From positions 230,821 through 294,820 of the forward strand of contig FODP01000006.1 of NCBI GenBank assembly GCA_900110395.1: DNA of 64,000 nucleotides, read 5' to 3'. Position 1 is the stretch's first letter. The number at the start of each line of letters is the position of its first letter. Position numbers and translations under genes: made by a program. Below are positions 24,801 through 31,951 of the stretch, piece after piece. Source of the stretch: Rhodospirillales bacterium URHD0017. GTDB lineage: Bacteria > Pseudomonadota > Alphaproteobacteria > Reyranellales > Reyranellaceae. Under the pieces are notes generated by a model. The model was not told the origin of the DNA and did no database searches. It saw only the letters and a program-made list of their open reading frames with translations.

Positions 24801-26768
24801 GAGGGTGCCGGCGCCAATGAGGTTGTCGGAGACGACCAGCCGCTGCGCCCCCAGCGTGTAGTCTGCCACTGCCTCGATCGTGCCGGTGTTGGTGATGGTG
24901 TTGCTGGCGGTGGCGTTGAGCGTGCCGTTGGCCCTGATCGTGCCGCCGGCGTTGTTGATCGCGGCGGCGGCGAGCGTGCCGGAGAAGAAGGCATCGGCCC
25001 CGCTCTGTACCGAGAATGTGCCGCCGATCGTGAGGCTCGCGGTGCTGTAGGCGCTGGGCGACAGCGCCGCCAGCAACGAGCTGTTGCCGCTGACATCGAG
25101 GTTGCCGCTGAGCGAGTACTGGCTCTGCACGCCGCCCACGACCAGCACGCCGCCGCTGCCGAGCTGGCCCGCGACATCGAGGTTGCCCCCTTGCCCCTGG
25201 CCGACCACGCGGGCGGTTCCGTCGCTGAAGCTGAAGAGCTGGTTGGCCGGCAGCAGGCCGGGCGTGACGCTGGGCGGCGCGATCGGGGGTGACGTCTGCA
25301 CGCCGACGTCGCGCACGACGGTGTTGCCGTTGCTGTCGGTCGCGACGATATGCACCACGTCGGTGCCCGAGCGCACCGTGTCGGTGAGATGCGCCAGGAC
25401 CGTGTTCACCGTCGACAGCGAGCCGTTGAAGTTGAGCGTCGTGCCGCTGGTCGCGCCGAAGAAGGCGCCGAGACCGTCGATGCCCAGCGTGCCGCCGCCG
25501 AGCGACGTGAGCGTGACGCTGTAGGACGTGGCCGACGAGTTGCTGGCGACCAGCACGGCATCGGTGCCGGTGAAAGCGACCCGGCCGGGCGCGCCGCTGA
25601 CGGCGCCGGGCGCGATGAAGGCCAGCGCCCCTCCGTCGTCCGGCGCGCCGGTGGTCGGCGGCGGGCTGCCGGCGGCGAGGGTCGAGGCCAGGCCCTGGAG
25701 CTGGGCCGGCGTGAAGCTCAGGAAGCCGTTGGGCGTGTTGGCCGTGGTCGGGAAGTCCCACAGCTCGATGTTGCCGGCGTTCAGCTGGACGCCCTGGGCG
25801 ACGGTGCTCTGCCAGCCCGGGTAGCCCGCGAGGATGATCGGCGCCGCCGTCTGGAAGCTGTTGCTGACCGAACCCGGCTTGACCATGGCGTCGTTGGCGA
25901 GTTGGCCATAGACGACGTCGTCGGGCGAATAGAGCGGGTCGCGCAACGCGTGATTGCCGGCCTGGACGATGCGGCCCGAGTTACGCGCCTGCTGCAGGAC
26001 GGCCAGCGTGAAGTTGCCGCCGTTCAGCTCATTGCCGCTGTCGAACAGGTGGAAGCTGTTCATCGTGTAGTCGAGCGGCGTCGTCGACCATTGGTAATAG
26101 TCGGCGATCGCCGCGCGCAGGGTCAGCATCTCGGCGGCGTCGTGGTAGCCGCCCATTTGCAGCTGGGCGATCTGGTTCACCGTGCCGTCGGCGGGATTGG
26201 TCGACACGGCCGCGCCCGTCTTCAACGGCACGAAAGGTTCGTCGGTGGCGTAGGCGCCGGCCGTCTGCGACATGCCACGGATAATCGACAGGCCGTCGTA
26301 CTTGGTGGCGAGCGCGCTCTGCAGGTTCTGCCAGGCGTTGATGTAGTCGGCGCTCCAGAAGCGGCCGATCGTCTGGGTGGCATAGGAGCCGGGATCGACC
26401 GCGTTCTGGCCGGTCACCGTGATCGCCGCGCCGTTGATCTCCTTGACCCAATCGGGCGCGGTGAAGCCACCCCATACCCGGAGCTTGATGCCGAGGTCGG
26501 TGTGGTAAATGCTGTTGAACTGGTTGACCTGCTGGATCGCGCTGTCGATGAACGAGGTGTCGACCGTGCCTTCGTTCGTCTCCAGCTGCGCCCAGGTGAC
26601 GTTCAGCACGATCTCGCTGAAGCTGGTGGCGTACTGCGCCAGCTCGAAAGGATTGAAGACCGGCAGCGTGGGCGGCGTGGTGGTATAATAGGTATCGTAA
26701 AAGCTGATATTGCCCATATCCACGAGGCCGGTCTGGGCGGCCTTGAAGCCGTCGAACGGCAGGCTCAT
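21879..26768 (-). CDS. Large beta-repeat protein with TIM-barrel-like head and VWD tail
   Basis: 1629 residues from ATG 26768 (CGGAGAAC upstream). Residues 1 to about 385 resemble a glycosidase-type TIM barrel (SEIVLNVTWAQLETNEGTVD, IKLRVWGGFTAPDWVKEING, DSGNELNGGNFTLAV, NIELWDF). Residues about 400-1000 carry Ig/cadherin-like and beta-helical stretches. About 1000-1440 are autotransporter-type strand repeats (for example VVGGAGTGTLELIG, LTVGDVGTGTLLINGM, VVGNGGTGSLVLLNGSEV). Residues about 1446-1600 are a von Willebrand type D domain (VHIVSLDGFAYEFQAVGEF), followed by YADGWRAAHSLFEHHHAPL. No signal peptide and no RTX nonapeptides are seen, so the export path is unclear. Probably a cell-surface or secreted adhesin/carbohydrate-active protein; enzymatic activity is unproven. 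Confidence 0.85.
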   Translation of the reverse strand: MSLPFDGFKAAQTGLVDMGNISFYDTYYTTTPPTLPVFNPFELAQYATSFSEIVLNVTWAQLETNEGTVDTSFIDSAIQQVNQFNSIYHTDLGIKLRVWGGFTAPDWVKEINGAAITVTGQNAVDPGSYATQTIGRFWSADYINAWQNLQSALATKYDGLSIIRGMSQTAGAYATDEPFVPLKTGAAVSTNPADGTVNQIAQLQMGGYHDAAEMLTLRAAIADYYQWSTTPLDYTMNSFHLFDSGNELNGGNFTLAVLQQARNSGRIVQAGNHALRDPLYSPDDVVYGQLANDAMVKPGSVSNSFQTAAPIILAGYPGWQSTVAQGVQLNAGNIELWDFPTTANTPNGFLSFTPAQLQGLASTLAAGSPPPTTGAPDDGGALAFIAPGAVSGAPGRVAFTGTDAVLVASNSSATSYSVTLTSLGGGTLGIDGLGAFFGATSGTTLNFNGSLSTVNTVLAHLTDTVRSGTDVVHIVATDSNGNTVVRDVGVQTSPPIAPPSVTPGLLPANQLFSFSDGTARVVGQGQGGNLDVAGQLGSGGVLVVGGVQSQYSLSGNLDVSGNSSLLAALSPSAYSTASLTIGGTFSVQSGADAFFSGTLAAAAINNAGGTIRANGTLNATASNTITNTGTIEAVADYTLGAQRLVVSDNLIGAGTLIVDAGATLVLNGTVTTQAVNFVANSATQLAQYPYSPSMLVLKDPANFTTSSSINNFTFADRLVLENIAISGTPTYTAGELTVNRPGGLLPLKFQMPDPDGHLNGLNVQAVTSGSSVTISFVAPLGGIQPGVFVPGGASAAATGALHGTVGVRAVVPDVVLQAPLAAGASAATTTYSVVVESTSGIVRVSGFDTVSAGGGTKVTIANVATTSALTFGTTLAQVEQYLQTLTDEARSTAADHIAITVTDTSARSGAATIDVTNTNVSGAFLWSPAPGSTDFASATNWNVGGTPPGGGNVALFGAGNHTATGNGAVGQIFDTGTTLLTGHVTAQGIGGLAVSVDGGGAMTLTGGAVLNAQQQVIVGGTGSGLMMLAGGMLAVGTASSAANLVIGQQSGSTGTVINLEQISANGTVVVGGAGTGTLELIGVASSMFDTGADIGQSAGSRGSVIVNGGEWTNNGLLTVGDVGTGTLLINGMNRGITGQVTAYDATIGNQAGGQGTLTLDGGELLVANVFSASSTLVVGNGGTGSLVLLNGSEVAVGAAQGQLANNTGNLIVGAAGAGLVRVGAYSSLLVYGDAVVSGGSGTGQMIVGQGTDEGALFATNGTLDVGGHGQVTLGGTHATLRAANIDVAAGGSISGTGTVSGMGGGNKTVALTDIDNDGSITAVGGNLLLYGSVEGTGTLGIGTNATLTLQAAVESGQTLSFGNHSTAVLNDARAFHGTITGFGSDDVLDLAGVQATNPSWGGGVLTLDTPFGQIFLNIGGPYSRTSFSAHSDGLGGTFVSGGFGDVHIVSLDGFAYEFQAVGEFVAARGNAGGNAWQVQIQTDGQHGTASWTTGLAAQFGDTAVIFEVGKPITLHVDGKADTVLTPDANHAFSGGTLTAVSPDTWRVTWNSGEVITVSERGISLDWQVSAHDAASVQGLLGPSSAPWSHLRLPDGTWLRQAYDNDQIVGAYADGWRAAHSLFEHHHAPL

Positions 26769-26896
26769 GGACAGTTCTCCGCTGAGGACGTCCAAAAACT
26801 AGCAGGTGGGCGGGCTGGTGTAATCGTCGGTCTCAATGAAAACGCCCTGGCAACGGCGCGCGCCTGCGGACGTTTATCCGACAAGAGGATCTGAGC

Positions 26897-27067
26897 ATGA
26901 CCCTTTGTTTTCGTGCATTTCTTGTCCTCGCCGCGGCCGCCTCTCTCGCCGGCTGCGGTGTCGCGGCCGCGCCGGTTCGCGGCACCAGCGCCGTCGTCAA
27001 GGTGGTGCCGGTGGCGGGCGACGTGGTCGCCGCCCCGCTCGACGTGACGGCGGGTGTGATCGACTGA
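26897..27067 (+). CDS. Tiny lipoprotein (56 residues)
   Basis: ATG 26897 is preceded by AGAGGATC; stop TGA 27065-27067. The product begins MTLCFRAFLVLAAAASLAGC, a lipoprotein signal peptide with lipobox LAGC, and continues with a short Val/Ala-rich mature part (GVAAAPVRGTSAVVKVVPVA, then GDVVAAPLDVTAGVID). This looks like the short NF038104-type lipoproteins found in alphaproteobacteria. Role unknown. Divergent from the VWD protein gene. Confidence 0.8.
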   Translation: MTLCFRAFLVLAAAASLAGCGVAAAPVRGTSAVVKVVPVAGDVVAAPLDVTAGVID

Positions 27068-27167
27068 CGTCGCGTCAGTTCTGCAAATCAGGACATTGAA
27101 CCGCAGTACGCGCGCGCAGGCTTCACCCCGGACTGAGCTGGCCTGGCTTCTCGGGGGAGACAGCGCG

Positions 27168-27528
27168 ATGGTCCGCCGTGGCAAGCGTTCCGCTCTTGCG
27201 TGCGTCGCCGCCGGCCTGCCCGTTGACTATGTGGGCGCCGGAGGCCGCCTGGCGCTCAACACCGTGCTTCGGCCTGCGCCTCACCAACACCATCGTCGCC
27301 GCCCAAGTGAACCTGTGGCAGCACTTCGGCGGCCTGGACACGATCACCTTCGGCACGACCACCATCGCCACCAATCTTCTGGCCACGGCGCTGGAATTCT
27401 CGGGCGGCGTGTCGACGGCGCTGGGCGGCTGGGCCGATTTCTATGCCAAGGTGAGCTACACGACCGGCATCGACGCCAACAGCCAGAGTGCGCTCAGCGG
27501 TCGGCTGGGCTTTCGTGTGGTGTGCTGA
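27168..27528 (+). pseudogene. Collapsed autotransporter remnant (linker plus last barrel strands)
   Basis: ATG 27168 has a good ribosome site (GGGGGAGA) and its frame encodes LPVDYVGAGGRLALNTVL, the pertactin-like linker that precedes autotransporter barrels. About 30 bp later a different frame encodes the end of a barrel: VAAQVNLWQHFGGLDTITFG ... GGVSTALGGWADFYAKVSYTTGI ... GRLGFRVVC, ending at 27528. The barrel start (over 150 residues) is missing, so an out-of-frame internal deletion is the simplest reading. It lies next to the large beta-repeat protein, whose repeats are of autotransporter passenger type. Confidence 0.75.
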
Positions 27529-27534
27529 TGCTGC

Positions 27535-27798
27535 CTAGTGCGGCACAAACCTGATGAGCGCTACGGTGAGGCCGACCTGGGCAAACACCATGCCGGCCAT
27601 CCAGCGCAACATGTCGTGCTTCGCCGTCTGGATCTCGACGGTGAGGTCCGCCTTGACCGCGGTGATGTCGGCTTTGAGCTCGACCTTGATCGCTGCGAGC
27701 TCGGTCTTGACCGCTGCGACATCGGTCTTGGTGGCAACTTCTTCGCGCAAGGCTTGATCCAAACCCTCGGCCAAGGCCCGCGCCTCGCGCTCGCCCAC
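27535..27798 (-). CDS. DUF1640-like coiled-coil protein with C-terminal membrane helix, damaged start
   Basis: 87 residues from GTG 27798. The pattern AEGLDQALREEVATKTDVAAVKTELAA...KADLTVEIQ is a long heptad coiled coil, followed by one membrane helix (MLRWMAGMVFAQVGLTVALI): the DUF1640/CCDC90-like layout. In-frame codons upstream still encode the family's N-terminus, TLTFDKLAYVDRLQAAG, but the position where the family starts (M-A-T) is GTA at 27855-27853, not ATG, and an in-frame TGA lies six bases further up. So either translation starts at the internal GTG or the gene has lost its start. It overlaps no other gene. Confidence 0.65.
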   Translation of the reverse strand: MGEREARALAEGLDQALREEVATKTDVAAVKTELAAIKVELKADITAVKADLTVEIQTAKHDMLRWMAGMVFAQVGLTVALIRFVPH

Positions 27799-27973
27799 GC
27801 CGGCGGCCTGGAGCCGGTCGACATAGGCCAGCTTGTCGAAGGTCAGCGTGGCTACGTCTCAAGCCTAAGGGAGCCACGCCGCGGCTTCAATATATCCTGC
27901 GATGTGCAGCACATGCTCTGACAGGTAGCATACGATATGAGAAGGACAACCAACTGTCGGTTGAAGCGCGGCG

Positions 27974-28765
27974 TCAGGCGTAGCTGGCGGTGACGCTGCC
28001 ATAAGGACCAAAATCGGCGACATACGTCTCGCCTGCCTTTGGCCGCAGCATTCCGGTGAGCGTGCCGGTGCTGATCATCTGGCCCGCCTTCATCCCGATG
28101 CCGGTGCGGGACAGCTCGTTGGCCAACCAGGTGAGCGGCACCATCGGATGGTCGAGTGCGGCCGCCGCCGTGCCGCGGCGGCGGACCACGCCATTACACA
28201 GGAGCACGACTTCCTGGCCCGCGATGTCGCGTGTGCGCCAGTCCTCGATCGCCGGGCCATGGCAGAGCGTGCCACAGCCCGCGCCATCGGCCAGCACGGC
28301 GCTGAGCGGCGGGAACTTGTCGTCATGCACGAAGCGGCATTCGGCGAGCTCGATGCCGGGATGAAGCGACGCCACCGCCTCGGTGACCTCTTCTATCGTG
28401 TACGGCTTTTGCCGCGGCGGCAGGTCGGCGCCGAGCCGCGCCTGGTATTCGGCCTCGGGGATCGGGCTGCATTGCCTGGCGTGCTCAACCGTCACCGGCG
28501 AGAGATTGACGCCGGGTGCGAAGACGCGGCCGTAGATCGGCGAATCGGTGCGAAGCTCGCGCTGCATCTCGGCCTTCGCGGCGGCGATCTTCCAGCCCGC
28601 CACCGGCCAGCCGAGGTCTTCCTCGACCAGGCGCGCGACGCGGTAGGCCGTCTCCTTGTCGGGCGGCACGAGTGCGGCCTCGAGTCCGCTCTGCTGGCGC
28701 CCGTCGCGGCGGAGCGCCGCGAGCAACCGGGCAAGGTCGCGTTGCTGCTTGTGGTCCATGGTCAT
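27974..28765 (-). CDS. 2-keto-4-pentenoate hydratase / fumarylacetoacetate-hydrolase family protein
   Basis: 263 residues from ATG 28765 (28759 and 28792 are other possible starts; no strong ribosome site). Features of the MhpD-like group: AYRVARLVEEDLGWPVAGWKIAAAK near the N-terminus, SPIYGRVFAPG, PEAEYQARLG (metal-binding Glu pair), GIELAECRFV, and at the C-terminus PLTWLANELSRTGIGMKAGQMISTGTLTG. Enzymes of this group hydrate 2-oxopent-4-enoate or decarboxylate oxalocrotonate in meta-cleavage pathways. It is alone here, but an extradiol dioxygenase lies in the same window at 4.7-5.8 kb. Confidence 0.88.
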   Translation of the reverse strand: MTMDHKQQRDLARLLAALRRDGRQQSGLEAALVPPDKETAYRVARLVEEDLGWPVAGWKIAAAKAEMQRELRTDSPIYGRVFAPGVNLSPVTVEHARQCSPIPEAEYQARLGADLPPRQKPYTIEEVTEAVASLHPGIELAECRFVHDDKFPPLSAVLADGAGCGTLCHGPAIEDWRTRDIAGQEVVLLCNGVVRRRGTAAAALDHPMVPLTWLANELSRTGIGMKAGQMISTGTLTGMLRPKAGETYVADFGPYGSVTASYA

Positions 28766-28851
28766 GGCGGCGGGCTTAAGCTCGCACGCCACACCAGGGC
28801 AAACGATTTGTTTGCGTCGATCCGTGAATCGGGCTCAAGCCAACGGTGCGT

Positions 28852-29538
28852 TCACCACTTGGCCATGAACTGCCGGATCGGTTCGGCACCGGGATTGGTG
28901 AAGCGGCGGTCGAGCACGATTGCCTTGGTGTTGGCGCCGGAGCCGTAATAGAGCGCGTTCCAGTCGTTGTCGGGATCGAGGAAGCTGCCCTCGAGCGAGG
29001 CGCCGGCGAACAGGCCCAGCGAGCTTGCGAAGGCAATGATGTCGGCACCGCCCGCCGCGGTCGAGCCGCCTTCGACGCCGATGCCGACCACCGCCAGGGC
29101 GACGCCCGCTTCGGCGCCGAACTTGAACTTGTGATCGAGGATCGCCTGCAGGCCCTTCTCGGTCTTGATGATGAACACCACCTCGGAGACCTTGGCGCCG
29201 ATCTGCAGGCCGACGCTGCCCGAACCCATGGCGTAGAACGCAGGCGGGCTCCAGTCCCGCGGCGCGCCGCGCGCCATCAGGGTGCCGCGGCCACCGGCCA
29301 GACCGAAGATCAGGCCGCCCTGCAGCAACTCGGGCACGATCAGCACGCCGCGCGCGCCCTGGATGTACTTGGCGGCGTCGGGGTAGTCCTTGCCGGTCAG
29401 GATCTTGCGCGCGGATTCGAGGCTCGAATCGACCAACGCCTGGCGCTTGGCATCGGCACGCGCCGGATAGGCGGAAAGAAGGGGGGCGGCAAACGCGGCC
29501 GCGGTGCCCGCAAGCACGGTTCGGCGGTCGAGCTTCAT
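28852..29538 (-). CDS. SYLF (Ysc84-like) lipid-binding domain protein
   Basis: 228 residues. N-terminal MKLDRRTVLAGTAAAFAAPLLSAYPARA is a Tat/Sec-type signal. The rest is a SYLF domain: ARKILTGKDYPDAAKYIQGARGVLIVPELLQGGLIFGLAGGRGTLMAR, SPPAFYAMGSGSVGLQIGAKVSEVVFII, FGAEAGVALAVVGIG and a C-terminal ALYYGSG. The fold binds phosphoinositides or other lipids in eukaryotes; bacterial members are exported and of unknown function. Ribosome site AAGGAGCATA lies upstream of ATG 29538. Confidence 0.92.
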   Translation of the reverse strand: MKLDRRTVLAGTAAAFAAPLLSAYPARADAKRQALVDSSLESARKILTGKDYPDAAKYIQGARGVLIVPELLQGGLIFGLAGGRGTLMARGAPRDWSPPAFYAMGSGSVGLQIGAKVSEVVFIIKTEKGLQAILDHKFKFGAEAGVALAVVGIGVEGGSTAAGGADIIAFASSLGLFAGASLEGSFLDPDNDWNALYYGSGANTKAIVLDRRFTNPGAEPIRQFMAKW

Positions 29539-29657
29539 TCTTTATGCTCCTTGGTCCTGTGGCCGACGCGGGGGAGCGCCAGATGGCCACCACGGGCCGA
29601 TAGTAGCACATTTCGTGACTAATTTCAGGCAGATACAGCATTTGCCTCAGAAAGGAC

Positions 29658-30224
29658 TCAAGCCCGGACCGGACGGTCTTTCATGAGCAACGGCAAGCCG
29701 GCGGCCATCAGAATCACCCGGTCGGCCCGCTCGGCCATGCGCATGTTCAGCCGACCCTGGGCGTCGCGAAAGGCGCGACCCAGCGGGGTCTCGGGGACGA
29801 GGCCGAGACCGACCTCGTTGCTGACGAACACGACCGGTGCGCCGTAGCCGTCGAGCGCCATGACAAGCTCGTCCGTCGCCTCGTCGAGATCGGCCTCGGC
29901 GTGCATCAGGTTGGAGAGCCAGAGCGTCAGGCAATCGACCAGCACCGGCTGGGCGTGCGTCGCGCCCGTCTGCAGAGCCTCGGCGAGCTTCAACGGCTCC
30001 TCGATAGTGGTCCAGGCGGCGCCGCGGCGGGCGCGATGGGCCATGATGCGGGTCGCCATCTCGACGTCGCCCGCCTCGGCGGTGGCGATGTAGACCGCGG
30101 GCCGCGGCGTGGCGCCGAACAGGCTGCCGGTCACAAGCTTCTCGGCGTGCGTGCTCTTGCCGGAGCGCGCGCCACCCAGCACCAGCGTCACCGACGGCAG
30201 CGGAAAGGTCGAGATGTGTTCCAT
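29658..30224 (-). CDS. cobP: Adenosylcobinamide kinase / adenosylcobinamide-phosphate guanylyltransferase
   Basis: 188 residues (equivalent to CobU of enterobacteria). P-loop TLVLGGARSGKSTHAEKL, the AYIATAEAGD-like strand (VYIATAEAGDVEMATRI), HRARRGAAWTTIEEP with the guanylylated His, LVDCLTLWLSNLM and VSNEVGLGLVPETPLGRAFRDAQGRLN. It phosphorylates adenosylcobinamide and adds GMP, the first steps of the nucleotide loop. Last gene of the minus-strand run cobS, cobC, methyltransferase, cobP; a perfect inverted repeat separates it from the methyltransferase gene. Confidence 0.95.
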   Translation of the reverse strand: MEHISTFPLPSVTLVLGGARSGKSTHAEKLVTGSLFGATPRPAVYIATAEAGDVEMATRIMAHRARRGAAWTTIEEPLKLAEALQTGATHAQPVLVDCLTLWLSNLMHAEADLDEATDELVMALDGYGAPVVFVSNEVGLGLVPETPLGRAFRDAQGRLNMRMAERADRVILMAAGLPLLMKDRPVRA

Positions 30225-30236
30225 CAGGTCTCGCCG

Positions 30237-30293
30237 GAGCGCGGACCTCCAGGTCCGCTCATGATCATGATGCGGACCTGGAGGTCCGCGCTC
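30237..30293. repeat. Perfect 22-bp inverted repeat
   Basis: Arms 30237-30258 and 30272-30293 are exact reverse complements around a 13-base loop (TCATGATCATGAT, itself largely palindromic). Each arm contains GCGGACCTCCAGGTCCGC, again a near-palindrome. It fills the gap between the methyltransferase stop and the cobP start, and may form a strong mRNA hairpin within the operon. Confidence 0.95.
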
Positions 30294-30302
30294 CCATGAT
30301 TG

Positions 30303-31169
30303 TTAAGCCGCATTCGCCTGGACCAGCCAGCACGCGCCCGGCAGGCGCACGCCGTCGGGTCCCTCGTGCGGGGCGAGGGCCTGGGCGATGGCCTGCCTGG
30401 CCTTGTCGATGGCGGCAGGTTCGGCGCCGGCGAAGGCTCTGGCCAGCGGACCAAAGCGGCCGGCGCCGGCCACGACGTCGGCGACGCTGGGTCCCATCCA
30501 GATCTGCCGGTCGATCGGCTCGAGGCGCAGTTTTTGAAAGCCCGCTTCGCCCAGGATGCGCTCAACGCGTGCGCGTTCGCCGAACGAGAACTGGCCGGGA
30601 TCTTCCGGGCCGGGGCGCGCCAGCGGCGGCAGGAAGGGTTGCGCCGCGCGGGCCGGCGCCGTGCCCCAGGGATTCTCCTGCGGCGTGCGCCAGGCGATGA
30701 AGACGAGACGACCCGCGGGCTTCAATGCGCGCCGGATGTTGCGGAAGGCCGCGACCGGATCGGCGAAGAACATGACGCCGAAGCGCGAGAAGACGAGATC
30801 GTAGGACTCGGCCTTGAAAGGATGCGTCGCGGCATCACCCACCACGAACGTGGCGTTCTCCAATCGATGCGCGCGCGCCTGCGCGACGTGCTCCGCACGC
30901 GCGTACCCGACCAGGGTCTCGGAGATGTCGACGCCCAGCACGTGCCCGGAGATGCCGACCGCATGGGCGAGCGCCGCCGTCGTCCCGCCGGTGCCGCAGC
31001 CGATGTCGATGACGTGCTCGCCATGCCGCGGTGCAGCTGCTGCCAAACCGATGTCGCCAATATCCGCGAGGGAGCGCTGGATGCGCTCGTAGGCGGCGAG
31101 CCAGCCGTCGCCGCCCGGGCCGTTCCAATAGGCCGCCTGCTCGGCGGCGAGCTCGCCTTTCGTCTTCAC
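30303..31169 (-). CDS. Class I SAM-dependent methyltransferase
   Basis: 288 residues. SAM-binding motif I VIDIGCGTGGTTAALAHAVG, motif II region VLGVDISETLVGYAR, then FVVGDAATHPFKAESYDLVFSRFGVMFFADPVAAFRNIRRALKPAGRLVFIAW, as in UbiE-like enzymes. Its start overlaps the cobC-like stop by 4 bp (ATGA), so it is translationally coupled to the cobalamin genes. Substrate unknown; a role in corrinoid or lower-ligand chemistry is only suggested by position. Confidence 0.88.
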   Translation of the reverse strand: MKTKGELAAEQAAYWNGPGGDGWLAAYERIQRSLADIGDIGLAAAAPRHGEHVIDIGCGTGGTTAALAHAVGISGHVLGVDISETLVGYARAEHVAQARAHRLENATFVVGDAATHPFKAESYDLVFSRFGVMFFADPVAAFRNIRRALKPAGRLVFIAWRTPQENPWGTAPARAAQPFLPPLARPGPEDPGQFSFGERARVERILGEAGFQKLRLEPIDRQIWMGPSVADVVAGAGRFGPLARAFAGAEPAAIDKARQAIAQALAPHEGPDGVRLPGACWLVQANAA

Positions 31170-31849
31170 GCCAGCGCCGCGGCCTTGGCCCCGCTTGGCT
31201 TATGAGCTGGCAGCGCGCGCGGCATGTAGTTCACGAAGGCGACACGCCAGGCATGCGCCGGGTCGGCTTGCTCGAAATGCTCGATCAGGGTGAGCGAGAC
31301 GTTGTCGATCTCGAAGCGAACCGCCGCCTCGGGATGCAGGTCGAAGGCGTGCGCGAGCGCGGCGCGGATGGTGCCGCCATGCGCCGTCGCCACGATGTCG
31401 CGGCCGCGATGCTCTTCGGTCAGGCGATCGATACTGCGCACCGTGCGATCGCGCAGATCGACGAAGCTCTCGCCGCCGGGCGGGCGGTATTCCGGCGGAC
31501 CGAGCCAGAACAGGTGGTTGTTGGCCTTTTCGGCGATCTCGACATAGGTGAGGCCCTGCCAGTCGCCGAAATGCTGCTCGGCGAGGTTGGGGTCGATCAG
31601 GAGTTCGTTCATGTCGGCGCCGTGGCTGGCCAGCGTCTCTGCCGTCTTGCGCGCCCGCAGCAGGTTGGAGGCGTACCACACCGCGCCCTTGGGCAGCAGG
31701 CGGGCCTGATGCTCGAACAGCGCATGGTTGGTGACGTCGCAGTCCTTGTCGGTCTGGCCGTAGCAGCGTGCTTCGGGATTGGGCACCGGGGCGTGCCGAA
31801 CCCACCACCAACGCGTGATCTGACCGGTGATCTTGGCGGCTGTCGCCAT
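31166..31849 (-). CDS. cobC: Histidine phosphatase, probable alpha-ribazole phosphatase
   Basis: 227 residues. Phosphoglycerate-mutase-like signature WWWVRHAPVPNPEARCYGQTD (RHx catalytic His), later EQHFGDWQGLTYVEI (E-x2-F-G-x-W of CobC types), PPGGESFVDLRDRTVRSI and the second His in DIVATAHGGTIRAAL. CobC removes the 5'-phosphate of alpha-ribazole phosphate in cobalamin assembly. The gene symbol rests on the family motif plus its place between cobS and cobP. Confidence 0.85.
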   Translation of the reverse strand: MATAAKITGQITRWWWVRHAPVPNPEARCYGQTDKDCDVTNHALFEHQARLLPKGAVWYASNLLRARKTAETLASHGADMNELLIDPNLAEQHFGDWQGLTYVEIAEKANNHLFWLGPPEYRPPGGESFVDLRDRTVRSIDRLTEEHRGRDIVATAHGGTIRAALAHAFDLHPEAAVRFEIDNVSLTLIEHFEQADPAHAWRVAFVNYMPRALPAHKPSGAKAAALA

Positions 31850-31874
31850 GAAATGACTTCTCCTCTTTCATGGT

Positions 31875-31938
31875 CCTGAGCGAAGCGAAGGACCTCATCG
31901 CCGCTTGCAACGGCATGAGATCCTTCGCTTCGCTCAGG
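31875..31938. repeat. 18-bp inverted repeat hairpin
   Basis: CCTGAGCGAAGCGAAGGA at 31875-31892 pairs exactly with TCCTTCGCTTCGCTCAGG at 31921-31938; inner CTCAT/ATGAG extends the stem. It lies between cobS and cobC. Sequences of this type are common dispersed intergenic repeats in alphaproteobacteria (general knowledge, not checked). Confidence 0.95.
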
Positions 31939-31951
31939 ATGACAGATGGTC

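Noticed and set aside
22500-25500. Dense, regular repetition that at first looks like a repeat array
   Set aside because: It is coding: the period and composition come from beta-strand repeats (G-T-G-T-L, V-V-G) of the large protein on the minus strand. No CRISPR-like spacer structure.
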